Below, piece after piece: positions 24,679 to 32,420 of a stretch of DNA of 37,795 nucleotides; the first letter of the stretch is position 1; each line of letters opens with the position of its first letter. The notes beneath the pieces were generated by a model, which worked only from the letters and a program-made list of their open reading frames with translations, had not been told where the DNA came from and made no database searches. The translations under genes and the position numbers were made by a program. This stretch comes from Fidelibacterota bacterium. GTDB lineage: Bacteria; Fidelibacterota; Marinisomatia; Marinisomatales; TCS55. The stretch covers positions 1 through 37,795 of the forward strand of contig JACNKN010000067.1 in the NCBI GenBank assembly GCA_014382015.1. The letters are read 5' to 3'.

Positions 24679-25611
24679 TTATCCTTCAAACCAGAACAAT
24701 TCCTGATTGTCTTTAAAATCTTGATACAAATCCGCCATGGAATGAATAACATAATAGCGATCCTGAATATCACTGTAGTCAAATCGGGTGAGGACAACTT
24801 CTTCAATGTCAAAAGAAATAAATTTGGATCGATTTGATTTACCCTTGGCACAATCCACAATATTCCGCGTTTCGTTATAGGAAGAAATAATTCCCGCGCC
24901 ATATATTTCATAATCGATGTCATTTTTTCGTCGGCGGAATTGATCGGTCTCCCCGTTGTTTTGAATCAGGCCAAACTCATAAGTCCACCATGCAAAATTT
25001 TGGAGTCGCTTTAAATTATGAGCGACAAGTTCAGGACCAAGCCCACGCTTATCTTTAATTATTTCATCTCCCAGGATACCCACATCGTGTAAAAAGTTCG
25101 CATAATCCTTATTCATTAAAAAAGGAATGTGTCCCTGGATATCATGAAAAATATCCGGTTCAGGCGTATAGCCTTCATCATTCTGAATATCCACATGGGC
25201 ATATTTTTCTGCAAAACGGGGAGATTTTCGAATGATATCTGTTACGGGGAATTTTCGATTGGCATTGAGATCAAAAAACAATTCTTCATCTATAAACCCC
25301 GCCACGGAAACAAGCTGCCAATCTGTAGAATTTTGAATCAGGGGAGAGATGGCATCAAACTCAGGGAAGCGATCACGGGGAATGGGCAATGTACGCATAC
25401 CCAATATATATTCACGCGAAACATATTGATCTAACAAGGACTCTACATTTACAAATAAATCTTCCCAAATCCCATTTTCGAGATTATTAACATTGTTATA
25501 ATCCTGCGGTTTTAAAAAGGGGTCTTCTCTTCCAAAAATATGGACACCCCCAATGGCATTGGGGATAACATTTTTAAAGAGGTGGTCGTATCGGGTGAAT
25601 TCTTCTGTCAT
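24679..25611 (-). CDS. Aromatic amino acid hydroxylase (phenylalanine 4-monooxygenase family)
   Basis: A 310-residue protein of the tetrahydropterin-dependent hydroxylase family, which typically turns phenylalanine into tyrosine. The iron ligands are His156 and His161 in PDIFHDIQGHIPF and Glu212 in WWTYEFGLI. The pocket segments PEPDIF and IYGAGIISS are in order. Length and lack of an N-terminal ACT domain fit bacterial enzymes, though HDIQGH replaces the more usual HDIFGH. No pterin recycling gene (phhB) is next to it. Substrate preference among Phe, Tyr and Trp cannot be settled from sequence alone; Phe is most likely. Confidence 0.88.
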   Translation of the reverse strand: MTEEFTRYDHLFKNVIPNAIGGVHIFGREDPFLKPQDYNNVNNLENGIWEDLFVNVESLLDQYVSREYILGMRTLPIPRDRFPEFDAISPLIQNSTDWQLVSVAGFIDEELFFDLNANRKFPVTDIIRKSPRFAEKYAHVDIQNDEGYTPEPDIFHDIQGHIPFLMNKDYANFLHDVGILGDEIIKDKRGLGPELVAHNLKRLQNFAWWTYEFGLIQNNGETDQFRRRKNDIDYEIYGAGIISSYNETRNIVDCAKGKSNRSKFISFDIEEVVLTRFDYSDIQDRYYVIHSMADLYQDFKDNQELFWFEG

Positions 25612-25753
25612 TTCGGTAAAGACAATTTACAAGCAAGCAGGCATTTCATCCAATCACCGGACACGGACTGTAAAAGCGATAAATAGTTTTCGACCAAGGT
25701 TTGTTTGTCCAAGCACGAAATATCTTTTCTCAGCTATTTTGGAAACCATAATA

Positions 25754-26371
25754 TCAAATTACTAAATATGTTTTATAAGCCGCAAATAATGCAAGAGAAA
25801 TGAAAATTATGCCACTTATGCGATGAAGAATAGTTATTGGCATTTTTAGCAATATTGTGCGGCCAGCCCATACCCCAAGTGCAGAAGTTGTTATTAATGC
25901 GAAAGTAGAGCCGAACCACACAGCAATTGGAAGGCTAGCGCTGCTTAAAGCAACTACAGCTAATTGCGTTTTATCTCCGAACTCTGCAACAGTTATAAGT
26001 GAAAATGTACCAGCAAATATGCTTCTATTAGTACGTATTGCTTCCTTTTCATCATTTTTATCTTCTTCTATACGTAGTGCATGCACTCCAAATACAGCAA
26101 ACAAGATGGCCATGATAGAATATACATATACTTCAGGAAGCAAATTGGCTATTGATGCACCAAATAAAACAGCCAAAGTATTGAGTAATAAAAATGCAAA
26201 TGTTGCTCCGAGCATAACAGGCAATGTTCTATACCGGGCAGCCAACACCATACAGACTAGCTGACTTTTATCTCCCATTTCAGCAGCAAATATGAGTAAG
26301 AAACTAGAGCTTGATACCGCAGTTACATCAAACCAATTTAAGTTTGAAAACGCATTAGTTATATATTCCAT
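25754..26371 (-). CDS. GDT1/TMEM165 (UPF0016) family cation transporter
   Basis: A 205-residue membrane protein with two homologous halves of three helices. Each half has the family motif E-x-G-D-K-(S/T): AEMGDKSQLVCMVLAARYR in the first and AEFGDKTQLAVVALS in the second. Bacterial members export Mn2+, and eukaryotic ones exchange Ca2+ or Mn2+ for protons. I prefer the ATG at 26371; a TTG three codons earlier at 26380 is possible. It sits just beyond the last attC of the integron, in the same direction as the cassettes, but has no attC after its stop, so it is probably host chromosome. Confidence 0.88.
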   Translation of the reverse strand: MEYITNAFSNLNWFDVTAVSSSSFLLIFAAEMGDKSQLVCMVLAARYRTLPVMLGATFAFLLLNTLAVLFGASIANLLPEVYVYSIMAILFAVFGVHALRIEEDKNDEKEAIRTNRSIFAGTFSLITVAEFGDKTQLAVVALSSASLPIAVWFGSTFALITTSALGVWAGRTILLKMPITILHRISGIIFISLALFAAYKTYLVI

Positions 26372-26423
26372 ATTTCTCAAGGTTGAAATTTAAAATATTG
26401 CTGTTGAACAGCATTATGTTTTG

Positions 26424-26490
26424 TAAGGGTTGGGTTCAGCCGCGTTGCGGAGCGCAGCGGAGCAACGCCGGCTGCAACCCGTTGTTAGGC
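26424..26490 (-). other. attC site of the membrane-protein cassette
   Basis: On the minus strand, right after the stop of the 26496-26861 gene: R box GCCTAAC (26490-26484), then arm GTTGCAGCCGGCGTTGC, loop TCCGCTGCGCTCC, and arm GCAACGCGGCTGAAC. The arms pair except for two extra bases (two G) in the first arm, the extrahelical-base pattern by which integron integrases recognise the folded strand. The far R box is degenerate (CTTACAA), as if this cassette joined a non-canonical site at the end of the array. Confidence 0.75.
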
Positions 26491-26495
26491 TGCAA

Positions 26496-26861
26496 CTATC
26501 GCCTTCGCAGCTGTGCTCTGTATTTCCAGTTGAGCAGGAAAAGAACACCTATCAAGACCAAGGGGCCGGCAATTGCCACATAAGCACTCCAATGGAATCC
26601 TCGTCCCAAGGCAAAGACCAGATAGAGCAACGCAAAAGCGATGAACACGATCGCCCCAACCCGTTCCCGACGCCATGCTATGACTAATACGATGACAACA
26701 ATGTATACTGGGACTAGGTGGAGTAGCAGAGCACCAATTGTTTGCCAAAAGCCATAACCTTCACTGAATACGTCCAAGGCAAACACACTCAAAAACATCG
26801 CGAGAAGAATGCACAGGACCCTCGGAGTCCAGAAGAGAACTCGCTTCATGCTCGTATTCAT
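26496..26861 (-). CDS. Cassette-encoded membrane protein of unknown function
   Basis: A 121-residue protein with four predicted helices (about residues 8-28, 37-62, 69-86, 93-112) and a basic C-terminus (KYRAQLRRR). I cannot assign a family. It has a strong ribosome site (AAGGAGG) and ends 6 bases before an attC R box, typical for a gene cassette. The gene is markedly richer in G and C than the neighbouring cassettes, which suggests a separate origin. Confidence 0.7.
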   Translation of the reverse strand: MNTSMKRVLFWTPRVLCILLAMFLSVFALDVFSEGYGFWQTIGALLLHLVPVYIVVIVLVIAWRRERVGAIVFIAFALLYLVFALGRGFHWSAYVAIAGPLVLIGVLFLLNWKYRAQLRRR

Positions 26862-26883
26862 TGGTTCCTCCTTACTTGTTGCA

Positions 26884-27011
26884 TGCTAACGAATAAACTC
26901 ACCGGCGGACGGCGTGTTCATTCCACTAAATTTAGATATTTCACAAATCTTCATTTTTCGCTCAAAACTCAAAATTACGCACCAAGTTTAGCCGTCCGGT
27001 GGGGGTTGGGT
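26884..27011 (-). other. Long attC site of the metallopeptidase-like cassette
   Basis: A 128-base site. Minus strand order: R box ACCCAAC (27011-27005; fits RYYYAAC), arm CACCGGACGGC, an 80-base variable middle, arm GCCGTCCGCCGGTG and terminal box GTTAGCA (26890-26884). The arms pair apart from three extra bases. The site is closely similar to the one at 29099-29220, both in the arms and in the middle (ATTCCACTAAATT, CACCAAGTTTAGCC), which indicates a host-type attC family. Confidence 0.78.
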
Positions 27012-27024
27012 AGCCTTTCATGCA

Positions 27025-28278
27025 TTATCGACTAAATATTTTATTGAAAAATCCACTTGAATGAACCTTTGTAAGTTTTTTTAATTCTAATGAACTGGTA
27101 TTGACCAATTGATTATAATCACAATAAGGACAAATTGATTTAATTAAACCCTTATTTTTGGGAATCTTGAATTCTTTATTACAACTATTACAATTGATTG
27201 AATTTTGAATAAAACTTTTTGAGTTAAAAAGTGGCTCACCGAATTTATAAATGAGATTGGTTATTTTGTATAATCCTTGAATTATTTTCTTTGATTTAGA
27301 ATTATTAGGCTGAAAGTTTTCAATTAGTTTATCATATTCAATTTTCATAAAAGCATTATTAAGGTAATTCAGACTTGGATTATTATTTGCAGTAGTTGGA
27401 ATTTGAGAAAATTGTTTTTGTATTTTATTCAATTCTAAATGACTCTTATTGAGATGAGACTCTGTTACTGTAATACAATGATGTTGGAGAACATTTATAA
27501 GAGTCTTAATTAATGATAAATCCTTTTGAAGGGGTAATAGTTTATCGGAAAAAGACTTATTTAGCGATTGTGAATAATCAGTTTTGTGAAACTCACCATT
27601 GATTAACGGAATATTTTCATTAAGGCTAATTTTTAACACTGTTTTACCAACATGGTTTATATCTGCAAAATAATTACTTCTTTCAATTTTTCTTATATTG
27701 CAAATCATCAAATAGACAAAGGAAAATTGTTCTCTTGAAATATATCCAGTTCTTAATGATTTGGTTATTTTCCGCGTTCCATCAATCGTTGGTTCTTCGT
27801 AAGAAATTGAGCATTCACAACCATTTATCATTTGTTTACCAAAACCAGAATAAACTGCAGTTATGTCAGTCAGAACTTCATTTTCTCTTTCATATAATGG
27901 TTGTGGACTACCAACTGAAATTTGTACACTATTTAAGGCTAAAATTTTATGGGAAATTTCATGTGCAAGTGTTGCAAGAACAGCATCCTTATATTTTGCA
28001 ACATCGGTTGATAGTACTATAAATACGTCATTACCTGTATTGCTTAAATCGATATGTCCCCCAACATTTTTCTTTTGAGAGACTATTGAAATGATAAATG
28101 TTAAATCTGATAATCCAACAAAATTTGCCATTGATTTGCCCAATTTTTGGATTGATATAATATCCGAAGGATCAAATTCAATAGGATCATAAAAATCAAA
28201 CCTTGCGAAAGATCCCAAAGATTTTTCTAATATTGTAATTTTCTCAATAAATGATTCTATATGTGTCTCTTTTAACAT
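27025..28278 (-). CDS. Cassette-encoded putative zinc metallopeptidase with C-terminal zinc ribbon
   Basis: A 417-residue protein. Residues about 103-140 contain LATLAHEISHKILAL, an HExxH zinc site, followed after about 24 residues by ENEVLTD, which offers the third ligand Glu, as in gluzincin-like peptidases. The C-terminal part holds CNSC and, after 20-odd residues, CPYC, a zinc ribbon. The middle is helical and AT-rich with no recognisable domain. It sits between two attC sites and has no partner gene, so it must act alone or with host factors. A role in defence or stress is possible, but I see no direct evidence. Confidence 0.7.
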   Translation of the reverse strand: MLKETHIESFIEKITILEKSLGSFARFDFYDPIEFDPSDIISIQKLGKSMANFVGLSDLTFIISIVSQKKNVGGHIDLSNTGNDVFIVLSTDVAKYKDAVLATLAHEISHKILALNSVQISVGSPQPLYERENEVLTDITAVYSGFGKQMINGCECSISYEEPTIDGTRKITKSLRTGYISREQFSFVYLMICNIRKIERSNYFADINHVGKTVLKISLNENIPLINGEFHKTDYSQSLNKSFSDKLLPLQKDLSLIKTLINVLQHHCITVTESHLNKSHLELNKIQKQFSQIPTTANNNPSLNYLNNAFMKIEYDKLIENFQPNNSKSKKIIQGLYKITNLIYKFGEPLFNSKSFIQNSINCNSCNKEFKIPKNKGLIKSICPYCDYNQLVNTSSLELKKLTKVHSSGFFNKIFSR

Positions 28279-28292
28279 TATCTCAAAAGGCT

Positions 28293-28364
28293 ACCCAACG
28301 ACTGAACTCACTGGTTTTTACGGAGCACAGCGGAGTAAAAATCCAGTGCAGTGATTTGTTATGA
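28293..28364 (-). other. attC site of the HEPN-like cassette
   Basis: Minus strand: R box TCATAAC (28364-28358), arm ACTGCACTGGATTTTTAC, loop TCCGCTGTGCTCC, arm GTAAAAACCAGTGAGT, and GTTGGGT (28299-28293), a perfect GTTRRRY box. The arms pair with two extrahelical bases (G and A). The stop codon of the 28359-29081 gene lies inside the first R box. The loop differs by one base from that of the site at 26424-26490. Confidence 0.85.
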
Positions 28365-29081
28365 CAGTTCTTCATATAGTTTTGTAAAAGTTTTTCGTAT
28401 CTTTTCAGTTGATATTGCCAATAAAGGATAAACCTGTAAATCAGTACCATAGAAAACGAAACTTACCCATGTTGTAACATTGACTTCTAAACCAGGTGTC
28501 TGCAAAGGAATGCCAGTGTTTGAATCGAAAACTACTGGTGCACCGCCAATTGAAATGGCCTCTGGAGGTGCCTTTATGGCACCTGCTGGGGCCGATATTG
28601 CCGGTCCAGAGCCTTTACGTCCGACTTTGTAAGATTGTTTCTCTTTACGCTCTTGAGGAGAAAGCGAATCGTGTTTGTTTGAATTTAGAATGGCGCAGAA
28701 ATCATATAGCCATGTATTGTTACATGAATGCGGTTGTATACTTTCAATCAAAAAGTAAACATTTTTATTTATGCTTTCTAAATTTGGCAAATTTCTTGAT
28801 ACCGATTGTTCGAATGATTGTTTATTCTTGCCATACGGAAAGTAGACTCTCTTTAAGTCAGATAAATTATTAGCTGTTCTATAAGGAACGATTATTTCTT
28901 CAGCAATATCTTGTGCCATGTAATCAAGGCATGAGCGAAGGTTTTCCATTACATTTTTTACATCTATTCTTAATGATGAGGGTATATTTTTTTCCCGAAG
29001 GGATTTTTCATATTTAGATTTTATATTCGTTAAATCATCCTCAATATGAGATAGAAGGCTATCTACATCATGATTACGCAT
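28359..29081 (-). CDS. Cassette-encoded protein of unknown function, HEPN-like N-terminal part
   Basis: A 240-residue protein. The N-terminal half is helical with ENLRSCLDYMAQDIAEE, then LPNLESINKNVYFLIESIQP and ILNSNKHDSLSPQER. The LRSxLDYMA and NxxKH patterns are reminiscent of HEPN-fold proteins encoded in bacterial accessory DNA, but the R-x4-6-H ribonuclease motif is not clear. The C-terminal 80 residues are beta-rich. AGGAGG-like bases (TGGAGG) precede the start, and the stop falls in the attC R box. I cannot give a function. Confidence 0.6.
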   Translation of the reverse strand: MRNHDVDSLLSHIEDDLTNIKSKYEKSLREKNIPSSLRIDVKNVMENLRSCLDYMAQDIAEEIIVPYRTANNLSDLKRVYFPYGKNKQSFEQSVSRNLPNLESINKNVYFLIESIQPHSCNNTWLYDFCAILNSNKHDSLSPQERKEKQSYKVGRKGSGPAISAPAGAIKAPPEAISIGGAPVVFDSNTGIPLQTPGLEVNVTTWVSFVFYGTDLQVYPLLAISTEKIRKTFTKLYEELS

Positions 29082-29098
29082 TTATATTACCTCCATTG

Positions 29099-29220
29099 GC
29101 ATAACGAATAAACTCACCGGCGGACGGCGAATCCATTCCACTAAATTCACTTACTACACAAACCTTCATTTTGTCTCCAAATATCAAAAACATGCACCAA
29201 GTTTAGCCGTCCGGTGGAGC
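29099..29220 (-). other. attC site interrupted by an IS element, major part
   Basis: Minus strand: arm CCACCGGACGGC (from 29220), a variable middle, arm GCCGTCCGCCGGTG and the terminal box GTTATGC (29105-29099). The expected R box before the first arm is missing here and is found on the other side of the IS (30915-30928). Its sequence is a sister of the attC at 26884-27011. Confidence 0.75.
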
Positions 29221-29316
29221 ATACTATTACGTTTAAAAATGGTGGGGTTTTTGCGAAAAAGCTCCACAAATTCAATTGCACAAATAATTTGAACCATGTT
29301 TTAAACGGAGACTTTC

Positions 29317-30618
29317 ATGAAAACCAGACAAAAACCCCAGTCCATTACGGAGAACAAATTAATCATTGCCTTTGATATTAGTAAGGATAAATTGAACTGT
29401 TACAGCGAATATCCAACAACGGATAAATCAAAAGTAAATTATTTAGAAGATGAGTTTTGCAATCGGACAGACACCATAAAATCTAAATTAATGCAATGGG
29501 TCAGATTGTCAGAAGAAGGCGATTATGACGGGCTTCATATTGTAGCCGAAGCAACATCCGTTTATCATCGCAAGCTTTTTCGTACTGCCCATAGAATGGG
29601 CATAACAACATCTCTCGTTAATACGGAGAGTGTATCAAAACTCAAGGTGGTAGAGAGTAATGACAGCGGAAAGACAGATCAAAAGGATCCCCGTATTATT
29701 TTTACCTTGGCTGCACTGGGAAAAACATTAACCCATCGGCAGATTTCCGGTGAGTATGCGTTATTACGGCAATGGAATAAAATCATATTTGATTTGGAGA
29801 AGAAGATGGTCAGCTTGCGGTGCCAACTGCATACGATCGTCAGTGAGTTGTTTTGTGATTATACATTCAATAAGGATTTTCTCTACAGCACTTCAGGGCA
29901 AGCATTGGTTTTTTTATATGGTGCCAATCCGCAAAAAATAGTTGCAGATGATTATTCAGTATTTGTTAAAAAAATGAAGAGGGAAGTTCCCAGAATAAAA
30001 GGGCAGACCCTTCAGCGAATATATGAAGATGCCTTGATGTCGGTTCAACATTGTTTATCGACGGAATACACCGCTCTATTATCTCATCAGGTCCGGACGG
30101 CCATAGATGATTATAACAGATTTAAAACACGGAAAGAAGAAGCTCGTTTTGTTGTGGAAGGGTTGTATAACAAACTTCTAAAAGAGAATCCATTATACCC
30201 CAAACCAACACAAGGTGTTATTAGTGGCTATTGGCTGGGTCGGCTTTTTGGTGAAATAGGTCCCATAGAGGATTTTCAAACAGTTCGCCGTTTACTTCGT
30301 TATGCCGGATTAAACATTCGGGAACAAAGCAGTGGTACAACCAAAGGGAGAAACAAAGTCAGCAAAAAAGGTCGAGTCATGTTGAGAGTGCTTTTATCCC
30401 AAGTTGTTTTTCCTTTGGTGAAGAAAAAAGCATTGTATGGAGATTATTACCATGGCAAGAAAAATGGGAATATGCCTGGAACGAAAGCGAATACAGCTGT
30501 TCAGAGAAAGTTTTTAAAGATGCTTTACGGATGGTCAAAGAGCGGAAAGGCCTTTGATCCTAATCGACTGTTTGCATGTGAGTCCAAGTATAAAACAGAA
30601 ATGAAATTAGCATCGTAA
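29317..30618 (+). CDS. IS110-family transposase (DEDD recombinase)
   Basis: A 433-residue recombinase. The N-terminal RuvC-like domain begins with IIAFDISKDKLNCY (first catalytic Asp) and has VAEATSVYHRKL (Glu), then DSGKTDQKDPR with the acidic pair. The C-terminal domain (about 290-375) has GVISGYWLGRLFGEIG, RRLLRYAGLNIREQSSG and KGRNKVSKKGR, the IS116/IS110/IS902 signature that contains the nucleophilic Ser. Such enzymes use a bridge RNA from the element's own non-coding end to pick donor and target. It reads opposite to the integron cassettes. The frame is complete, so the element may be active. Confidence 0.93.
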   Translation: MKTRQKPQSITENKLIIAFDISKDKLNCYSEYPTTDKSKVNYLEDEFCNRTDTIKSKLMQWVRLSEEGDYDGLHIVAEATSVYHRKLFRTAHRMGITTSLVNTESVSKLKVVESNDSGKTDQKDPRIIFTLAALGKTLTHRQISGEYALLRQWNKIIFDLEKKMVSLRCQLHTIVSELFCDYTFNKDFLYSTSGQALVFLYGANPQKIVADDYSVFVKKMKREVPRIKGQTLQRIYEDALMSVQHCLSTEYTALLSHQVRTAIDDYNRFKTRKEEARFVVEGLYNKLLKENPLYPKPTQGVISGYWLGRLFGEIGPIEDFQTVRRLLRYAGLNIREQSSGTTKGRNKVSKKGRVMLRVLLSQVVFPLVKKKALYGDYYHGKKNGNMPGTKANTAVQRKFLKMLYGWSKSGKAFDPNRLFACESKYKTEMKLAS

Positions 30619-30912
30619 AAAAAAGGAAAAAGATTCACAAACAATAAGCGCCCGAAGGGAGATGATCACCCTCACATTGCAAGTTCTTGATTCAAGGACA
30701 TTGCCCGGTGGAGCCTTACCTTGTCACTTCTTTCGGGTGGCTTTTGATATGACCAATAGAGTATGATAGCTCGTAGTAATACAGAGCCGGAACTTGATAG
30801 GATTGTCAATTGAAAGCAGGCTGATTGTTTTAAACTAAAAAGGAAACCAAAAACCCAAACAAATACAACTAAACAAAAAGATTCAAATTATTCCTTGTCT
30901 TTTGTATAAGAG
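30619..30912 (+). ncRNA. Candidate bridge RNA in the 3' non-coding end of the IS
   Basis: About 295 bases without an open frame follow the transposase. A stem can form between GCGCCCGAAG near 30646 and CTTTCGGGTGGC near 30730, enclosing a loop. That loop carries CCGGTGGAGC (30705-30714), identical to the ten bases that flank the insertion on the left (29211-29220), as expected of a target guide. Further on, GTAATA (30776-30781) is complementary to TATTAC near the left IS tip (29225-29230), a possible donor guide. IS1111-group elements are known to encode their bridge RNA downstream of the recombinase. Exact ends are not determined. Confidence 0.55.
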
Positions 30913-30914
30913 AT

Positions 30915-30928
30915 AACGGGGGTTATGT
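30915..30928 (-). other. attC fragment on the far side of the IS
   Basis: On the minus strand ACATAAC followed by CCCCGTT: an R box plus spacer equal to the start of the intact attC at 32356-32412. The stop codon of the DUF262-HNH gene lies in the R box. The rest of this attC is at 29099-29220. Confidence 0.7.
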
Positions 30929-32335
30929 GTTTTCATTGATTTTTGCACCCTTTGATTGGTTGTGGTAAGAACATAAGAGCTCACCATTTTCTAATATAGT
31001 TTTGCCACCTTTTGAATGAGGGAGAACGTGGTCTGCTTGGAAATTAGACCAACTTACTTTTGCTTCATTTTCTGGTTTTCCATCTCTCAAACACTGTTGA
31101 CAAAATCCTTTACCTTTTCTGTAAATGATAATTCTTTCAAGTTCAGTAAAGGCTCTTTTTTCGTCTTTTTCAATTAAGTCAAAATTATGGTCTTTTAAAT
31201 AGGTAAAGAAAATTTGGCGCAAAATAATATCTCTTGCTTCTATATCGTTTTCGCCCTGCTGCCTTCTATTACTGAACAATAGCAAATCTGTATCTGAAGA
31301 TTCGTCATAGGATTTCCATCGTGTATGGAAACTGTAAATAAATTCTCGAATAATTGTTTGTGTTTCATCGTTGATTACATAATACAAACGAAGATGTCTG
31401 ATTAATAAGTAAACTGAAATAATGAAATATTCGACTGATAATTCTTTAATACCATTATTTGTATCAATCATTGGATCATCTTTGAAAATTTCGTAAATCG
31501 TATTCAATGTCTGAAGCGTTGCTATTGCTTCTGGTTTATTTTCAAAAGAAAGGTTTCCTATACCATCGGGAACCTTTGCTTGGTTAATAAATTCTTGTAT
31601 TTTTTTATCACTCAAATTTGTGTAGCCACCACTTTTTTCAATCATTATGAATCGTGCCATAAATTGAAGGTGTTTCATCCTAATATTATCAACATTCAAT
31701 AATGAAAAATATTGGTGTTTATTTGGGTTGATTTCCACAGGTTCATATTTATCGTAATTGAATGTTTGGTCATCGGAATATTTAACAATAAAATTTCTTG
31801 TTAAACTTGATAATTGGGCGTGCGCAACTTCCATATAGTTTAAAGTTTCACCTTGTTGTAGTCGCCAAAATATTTCTGTTGCAATAATTTGATGAGTTGC
31901 GTCGTGTGGTTTATCAATATTTTTTATAACATCCGCCTGATATTTCAAGGACTTATCAATAAACTTTCGGATTTCTGAATCTAAATCTTTGTAAAATGCA
32001 CCGGGTAAATTTTCATCTATATCTGCAAGAGATTTTGGTAAGGGGTATTTATTTTCGAAATATTCTTGAACCGTTGTAATTCGTTGTTGTCCGTCTATTA
32101 TTTCATTTACCGTTTGATTATCTGAAATTCGAACTTCTCTTACTACAAGTTTTGGTATATAATATCTTCGAAAAAGACTATCCAATAGTGCTTGTTTTTT
32201 AATTTTAGACCAAACAGATTTTCGTTGATAAGGTGGTCTGGTTACATAATCTTCTTTATAAGCAAAAAAGTCTCGGATTCCAATTTCTGTTGAAACGATT
32301 GTATACTCTGATTTTGGATTAAATGGCATTATCAA
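30923..32335 (-). CDS. DUF262 and HNH endonuclease domain protein, putative single-gene defence factor
   Basis: A 470-residue protein. The N-terminal DUF262 (ParB/GmrS-like NTPase) domain has PPYQRKSVWSKIKKQALLDS and EIIDGQQRITTVQEYF. The C-terminal HNH nuclease has CQQC, then FQADHVLPHSKGG and LLCSYHNQSKG, with the zinc-binding and catalytic residues in place. The same domain pair occurs in GmrSD-type modification-dependent nucleases, SspE and related phage-defence proteins. It stands alone in an integron cassette, next to a restriction-modification cassette, which supports a defence role. Whether it senses DNA modification or another phage trait is unknown. It is the largest cassette gene here. 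Confidence 0.82.
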   Translation of the reverse strand: MIMPFNPKSEYTIVSTEIGIRDFFAYKEDYVTRPPYQRKSVWSKIKKQALLDSLFRRYYIPKLVVREVRISDNQTVNEIIDGQQRITTVQEYFENKYPLPKSLADIDENLPGAFYKDLDSEIRKFIDKSLKYQADVIKNIDKPHDATHQIIATEIFWRLQQGETLNYMEVAHAQLSSLTRNFIVKYSDDQTFNYDKYEPVEINPNKHQYFSLLNVDNIRMKHLQFMARFIMIEKSGGYTNLSDKKIQEFINQAKVPDGIGNLSFENKPEAIATLQTLNTIYEIFKDDPMIDTNNGIKELSVEYFIISVYLLIRHLRLYYVINDETQTIIREFIYSFHTRWKSYDESSDTDLLLFSNRRQQGENDIEARDIILRQIFFTYLKDHNFDLIEKDEKRAFTELERIIIYRKGKGFCQQCLRDGKPENEAKVSWSNFQADHVLPHSKGGKTILENGELLCSYHNQSKGAKINENT

Positions 32336-32355
32336 TATTCCTTAATTTTGAAAAC

Positions 32356-32412
32356 ACATAACGAATGAGTTCACCTGCACGCTTTTTGTGTCAGGTGGAA
32401 CGGGGGTTATGT
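32356..32412 (-). other. Textbook 57-base attC site after the restriction-modification cassette
   Basis: Minus strand: R box ACATAAC (32412-32406), spacer CCCC, arm GTTCCACCTGACAC, loop, arm GTGCAGGTGAAC, spacer TCATTC, and R box GTTATGT (32362-32356). The two R boxes are perfectly complementary. The arms pair with one extrahelical C. Size, box spacing and bulge match classical short attC sites. Confidence 0.88.
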
Positions 32413-32420
32413 TTTTTTGC

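Larger units (their letters stand above)
29221..30914 (+). mobile_element. IS110-family (IS1111-like) insertion sequence inserted in an attC site
   Basis: The element has one DEDD recombinase gene, a short 5' non-coding end (about 95 bases) and a long 3' non-coding end (about 295 bases), the layout of the IS1111 group. An 11-bp subterminal inverted repeat AATAATTTGAA/TTCAAATTATT lies at 29283-29293 and 30882-30892. The attC flanks are split around it: CCGGTGGAGC before and AACGGGGGTTATGT after. AT occurs at both joints (29221-29222 and 30913-30914) and may be the shared core dinucleotide. The boundaries are inferred from the split attC, so they are good to a few bases at best. Confidence 0.75.

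Noticed and set aside
26424-29220. Reading the inverted repeats at 26424-26490, 26884-27011, 28293-28364 and 29099-29220 as ordinary terminators.
   Set aside because: They lack T-runs, carry matching RYYYAAC/GTTRRRY-type boxes at the ends, and have bulged bases at equal places, which fits attC sites.
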